Of a stretch of DNA of 64,000 bases, positions 60,131-64,000 are shown one piece after another. A model generated the notes under the pieces. The model made no database searches. It saw nothing but the letters and a program-made list of their open reading frames with translations, and was not told the DNA's origin. The DNA comes from Pycnopodia helianthoides. Taxonomy: Eukaryota; Echinodermata; Asteroidea; Forcipulatida; Asteriidae. The stretch lies in NCBI GenBank assembly GCA_032158295.1, contig CM063246.1:13145608-13209607 (forward strand), in the 5' to 3' direction. The number at the start of each line of letters is the position of its first letter. Within the stretch, counting starts at the first letter, position 1. The translations under genes and the position numbers were made by a program.

Positions 60131-62415
60131 ATTAATGTATGTTATGACATCAGATTCGAACAGATGTTATTTGTTATAGCTTAGACCTTCCTGTGTACAC
60201 CGCAATGAAAAGTCAAAATTGGGTCCTAAAAACTACACATAGATTGTGACTCTGTGACATGTGGGTCAGCAGTTATGAATGTTTAAATAATGAACTTTGA
60301 ATTAACGTGACAAGATTCCTGATGACGTCACAATGGTGAAAATATGTATTTCATAATTCAACGTAAGTTTTGTATATCCTACAAGATGGTATAACACTCA
60401 TACTAAGTAATGCCTTCTAGTGAAAACCCTAAAAAACTAAAAACCAAGATGTTGCCTTTTGATGTAGGTTTACATACGTCGATAGAGGGCACTGTAACAT
60501 ATGATGACGTAATAACGTTTAGCTGTTGATGAAAGCTTGGATCTCACTTTAAAGGCGCTGGGCCGTCATCACAAGGAACATTTAAGACATGCCTCGAAAA
60601 TACACTATTGGCAATTAAGTAACAATCATATTCTACCAGGAATGTTTACATTTTACTTTTACCCTTAGTCCTACACCTAGACCTATACACGAATAGGATG
60701 ACTTTCGTGTAGCAATTTATTGGTTTTCTGTAAGGGGATAATTCACTGCTCTAAACTAGAGTAGTTCGTTTATTTCTGAGTTGTTCGTTTATTTCTGAGT
60801 TGTTCGATTATTTCTGAGTTGTTCGTTTATTTCGCTATTGTGTTGTATGGCGTTCGCAGTGGATTCCTTGCTGAAGGTGTTTTCGCATTTTGCTCTGTAT
60901 TGTAAAAGCCCCCTCTTTTATGTATAATTATTTAAAAAGTTTCTAGACGCAGCATTAGCATTTGTATGTATCTATGAGTTTCGTTTCTATTTATTGCATT
61001 TATCTTTTTGTAAATTCTTTAAATGTGTGTGATTTAATGTATGTTTTTGTTTTGTTTGTTTGCCTTTCCGTTTGTATTTTCTGTTTTGTCTTTTTTGGCC
61101 CAATGGCCGCCCACACGGGCGCCAAATCAGCAAGCCAATGTATTTGATGTATCATTGATAGCAATGGTCATTGTCTGCACTATTGTTGCATCGAAAGAGT
61201 TGCTTCCTAAAATGGCGTCCAGTGCACGTTGCACTTTTAAGCCCGAGTTCACAATAGTGCGCCTTCGGGTGCAACCTACTTAAGGTGAAAACAGAGCGTC
61301 GGCCTCATTAATGTTTTGTAGGCCCTCAATATTTTCTAAAGTAGACCGATTTAAGAGCCAACTAAAAGAGGCACAGTGTAATTCTGTCGCTCAATGGTGA
61401 CCTTGGGGTCGTTGACTTTCAACTTGAGGTGTTGTGGATGACATAGGCCCTGAAAGAATTGTCCTATTTGCCGAGAGATGTAGAAACATTTTTTTCAAGA
61501 TTGATGCTTGGACGTTTGGAAATTTACACAGGTGCAGGGGCGTTATATTATTTGAAGGGAGTATAACTCGACGGGCCTTGGGAATCCCCCTACCAAATTT
61601 AACAGAGGAAGAAAGTTCAAGAGACAATGTATAATTTTCGCTTTACTGTAAAATGTTATGAGACTTCTAAGTATTTGAAGAGTATTTTCGAATATTTACC
61701 ATGTTGCATTTTTTGCCGTGAGAGTTTAATTAGTGGGGTGCACCCATCGGCGCTTTACAATCTGTGCACCACTCCGGGTGCTGTGAGAGTAAAAGGTGTT
61801 AAGATTGCGCCCTCTTTCAACGAAAAACCTTTCTTCGGATATCCCCTTTTCTTGACTACTAATCTAGACTGGTACGCTGTCCTTAACCGCAAGGATAAGG
61901 ACAGGCACCGGTCTATTAGTCAAAGAGATGGTCACTGCTACTGGTCCCCTGTCCAACTGGTCCCCCTATCTGCAACACCGCAATGGGATGCGAGGTCAAA
62001 GGTGCGTTTGTCGGTCTCTGGCGTAAAACACGAGCCTCGAAGTGTGACGTCAGATGTTCGGGCTACTATCTGGCTGCGTGTTTGCATCCCCTAGAAGACG
62101 AGGAACCGACTTGGGTTTGAAACCTGCACACTAGACTGCCCTCTGTCTCAAAGGGACAGAGACATTTTGGAGCCGAAAAAGTTCATGAAACCTAACATTT
62201 GTTTTGCTCGATGATAAGTCTACATGTCATTTTCGATCTGATAAGCTAGATTTAATGAGAATAAATGTTCTTTCCTTCCCAATATTTATAAGAATAATTA
62301 TACGCTAGCGTATATTTATTCTATTCCATACAAAATACGCAAAAAGGAACGTTTGATCTTATATAGTTATAAGAAAACCTATTCAATTTATCAAATTTCT
62401 GTTTTATTTTAACAG
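60131..62415. other. Intron 1 of gene 4, 3' part; unit repeat sequence
   Basis: 60178-60720 matches 10010-10530, 60840-61640 matches 11770-12720, 61640-62190 matches 12720-13100. A 155-residue plus frame (61627-62094) is broken in the unit 1 counterpart and has no recognised motif. Confidence 0.35.
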
Positions 62416-62901
62416 CATACATATGCACTGTTGAGTGCCGTAAGATGTCGGCTTATTACGGTCCTGTACCCGAGCCGGATCCCGGTCAGCCTTATAACAA
62501 ATACTACTGGGTGAAATCAGCCATGGAGAAACTTCAAACTGGGTGTCCATCGAAGAGAGGCACATCAGGAAGTACCCTCGCAGGAAGTATCGAAACGGAA
62601 ACTACACGTTTGGCTGAGAGTAGGCCTACTGGAACAGACGCTACCCTTTTGGCTGAGAGTACGCCTACTGGAACAGACGCTACCCTATTGGCTGCGAGTA
62701 CGCCCACTGGAACAGACACTACCCTTCTGGCTGAGAGTACGCCTACTGGAACAGACGCCACTCTTTTGGCTGAGAGTACGCCTACTGGAACAGACGCTGC
62801 CCTGTTGGCTGAGAGTAGTCCTACTGGAACAGACGCTACCCTTTTGGCTGAGAGTAGTCCTACTGGAACAGACGCTACCCTTTTGGCTGATAGTACCCCT
62901 T
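62416..62901 (+). CDS. Gene 4 repeat exon: seven 13-aa units, intact frame
   Basis: Acceptor TTTTAACAG, donor GTAAGT at 62902, same length (486 nt) and phases as gene 1. Encodes MSAYYGPVPEPDPGQPYNKY, then RLAESRPTGTDAT, six further units and the half unit LLADSTP. Coding by itself, but the flanking exons are frameshifted. Confidence 0.7.
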
Positions 62902-63069
62902 GTAAGTGGTCATCCTCACCACATAATTACACCTTGCCCGATTTGGGCAGAAGATATCCCCCAAATGTTCTCTTACTTTAACACATTATTTTCCTCTTGT
63001 GCAAAGGAAGGCCTACCCCGAAAATCCTCTGAATAATTATTGAGGTTCCAAGCCCAATGAAGACACAAC

Positions 63070-63103
63070 GGGGGGGGGGGGGGTAGGGGGGTGGGGGGGG
63101 GGG
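63070..63103 (+). repeat. Long G-tract after gene 4 repeat exon
   Basis: Thirty-four bases with only two T and one A among G, 168 bp beyond the repeat exon. Could form a G-quadruplex. Confidence 0.7.
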
Positions 63104-63610
63104 TTATACCATGCCCTAAATCGAGCACCAAATGTCTCAAAAAAAAAGACGAATGTCAAGCTCTGTTTATATAGTGCAAAGTTGTTAGTAAATAAACATC
63201 TTAAACGGCCGCTCCGATGGAAACACACTTGTGGGTCCTTGTGTGAACGAGGAAGTGCTTTTAAAAGACACGGGATGCTTACAGGCTTACAACCTCATTA
63301 TTGGCTTTCATTGCTTGAAAACATGCATATATAATATGCCACTTTCTACAAATTGAATATTTTGATACATGTTTGAAAATGTTGCTCACCAACTTTCAAT
63401 GTTATGACCGAACACAATGTTGCCGTTTACCTTAGCGGTGTTCTGATAACATCACGACTTTGTTGTGACGTGGTCATTGTGTAAACCACCATCAAATCAT
63501 CGACCGTGCATAAGGAAGAGACCAGGGATGAAACAATAATAGGCCTTACATAATATTTTCCAAGTCGAAATACTTAGCTCTACTAACCGCCCAATTTCAA
63601 ATTAATTTAA

Positions 63611-63649
63611 CTATAGCGGGACCCAGGCGTAGTGCGGGTGTCCCGCTAG
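63611..63649. repeat. Conserved hairpin before discoidin exon A, gene 4
   Basis: CTATAGCGGGA and TCCCGCTAG arms. Confidence 0.6.
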
Positions 63650-63706
63650 TAACAATACAAAAGAAACGGGCCTGTAAATTAAGTGAATCGCATGTTTGCT
63701 CCACAG

Positions 63707-63831
63707 ACATGTATAGCCCTCTTGGCATGGAGAATGGAGACATCCCTGATGAAAGCATCACAGCTTCGTCATACTTCTATACTTTTGGAGCGGCTCCTAT
63801 CTGCCAAAGCATGCACGTCTTAATGTTACTG
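63707..63831 (+). pseudogene. Gene 4 discoidin exon A with 1-nt deletion
   Basis: YMYSPLGMENGDIPDE and SITASSYFYT are in frame. Then the codons TTTGGAGCGG align to gene 1 with one base missing, and the reading continues out of frame to the donor GTAGGT (63832). Confidence 0.7.
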
Positions 63832-64000
63832 GTAGGTTTCTTTTAGACGATTCTGTATAATATTCAACGAGTTTGATGAAATAACATTAATCATGCCAAT
63901 ATTTTGTGTTAGTGCAGCTTCGCAAAAACCTCTTGTTTTTGTCCTGTTTTTTCCCTTCTTCTTCTGTCCAACTCCTCTCTGCAACATAACTCATTAAACT

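Larger units (their letters stand above)
53892..63831 (+). pseudogene. Array gene 4: frameshifted, incomplete copy of the repeat-discoidin gene
   Basis: Same layout as genes 1-3, but the signal exon (53892-53953) is 62 nt instead of 61 through an extra base near 53932. Joined to the repeat exon this gives a stop within seven codons. Exon A (63707-63831) is 125 nt instead of 126 through a lost base near 63785, which scrambles the end of that exon. The repeat exon between them (62416-62901) is intact with 7 units. Promoter motifs are also degenerate (TATGAA, TGACGCCA). Terminal exons lie beyond the window. Either a decaying copy or two assembly indels; three independent lesions favour decay. 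Confidence 0.6.

Noticed and set aside
61627..62094. 155-residue plus-strand frame in intron 1 of gene 4
   Set aside because: Counterpart in unit 1 (12720-13100) is interrupted by deletions and stops; no known motif.

Overview
This is a window of animal nuclear DNA: AT-rich, intron-rich, and full of short DNA-transposon remnants. Coding exons are short and carry conserved GTAAG/AG splice junctions. The organism is most likely an echinoderm, perhaps a sea star. This rests on the families of MITEs that insert at TTAA and on a tRNA-derived SINE of a type I associate with echinoderms. It is an inference from recall, not a proven identification.

The central structure is a plus-strand tandem array of four copies of one gene, spaced about 15-16 kb apart (signal-peptide exons at about 6.8, 23.0, 38.2 and 53.9 kb). 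Each unit has: a candidate promoter with a TATA-like box and a CRE; a short signal-peptide exon ending in phase 1; a long first intron packed with transposons; an exon with a conserved cysteine-containing segment followed by tandem 13-residue repeats (39 bp, consensus LLAESRPTGTDAT) rich in Thr/Ser/Pro; and three exons forming one F5/8 type C (discoidin) domain that ends in a stop codon. The predicted products are secreted, mucin-like lectins. Repeat number differs sharply: 7 (gene 1), 106 (gene 2), 2 (gene 3) and 7 (gene 4). Genes 1-3 join in frame to 340, 1628 and 266 residues. Gene 4 has frameshifts in two exons and degenerate promoter motifs, and it runs off the window.

The discoidin exons of genes 1 and 2 differ by 36 amino-acid replacements but only 5 silent codon changes. 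The differences cluster in the loops that bind ligand in this fold, while neighbouring framework is nearly unchanged. A hypervariable-length stalk combined with a diversifying binding domain, in an array with signs of duplication and gene conversion, is the most interesting system here. A role in immune recognition, adhesion or gamete recognition is only inference.

Region by region: 0-5 kb has a non-autonomous transposon with an 8-bp target duplication and a frameshifted THAP zinc-finger exon. 5.1-6.7 kb is an 809-bp direct duplication that may be an assembly artefact. 6.7-17.0 kb is gene 1, 20.5-33.4 kb gene 2 (with an extra, alternative signal exon), 37.3-46.7 kb gene 3, and 52.7 kb to the end gene 4. 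The spacers and introns contain MITEs, two LINE fragments, a SINE and repeated unit sequence. Several insertions can be proved by comparing a filled site in one unit with the empty site in another.
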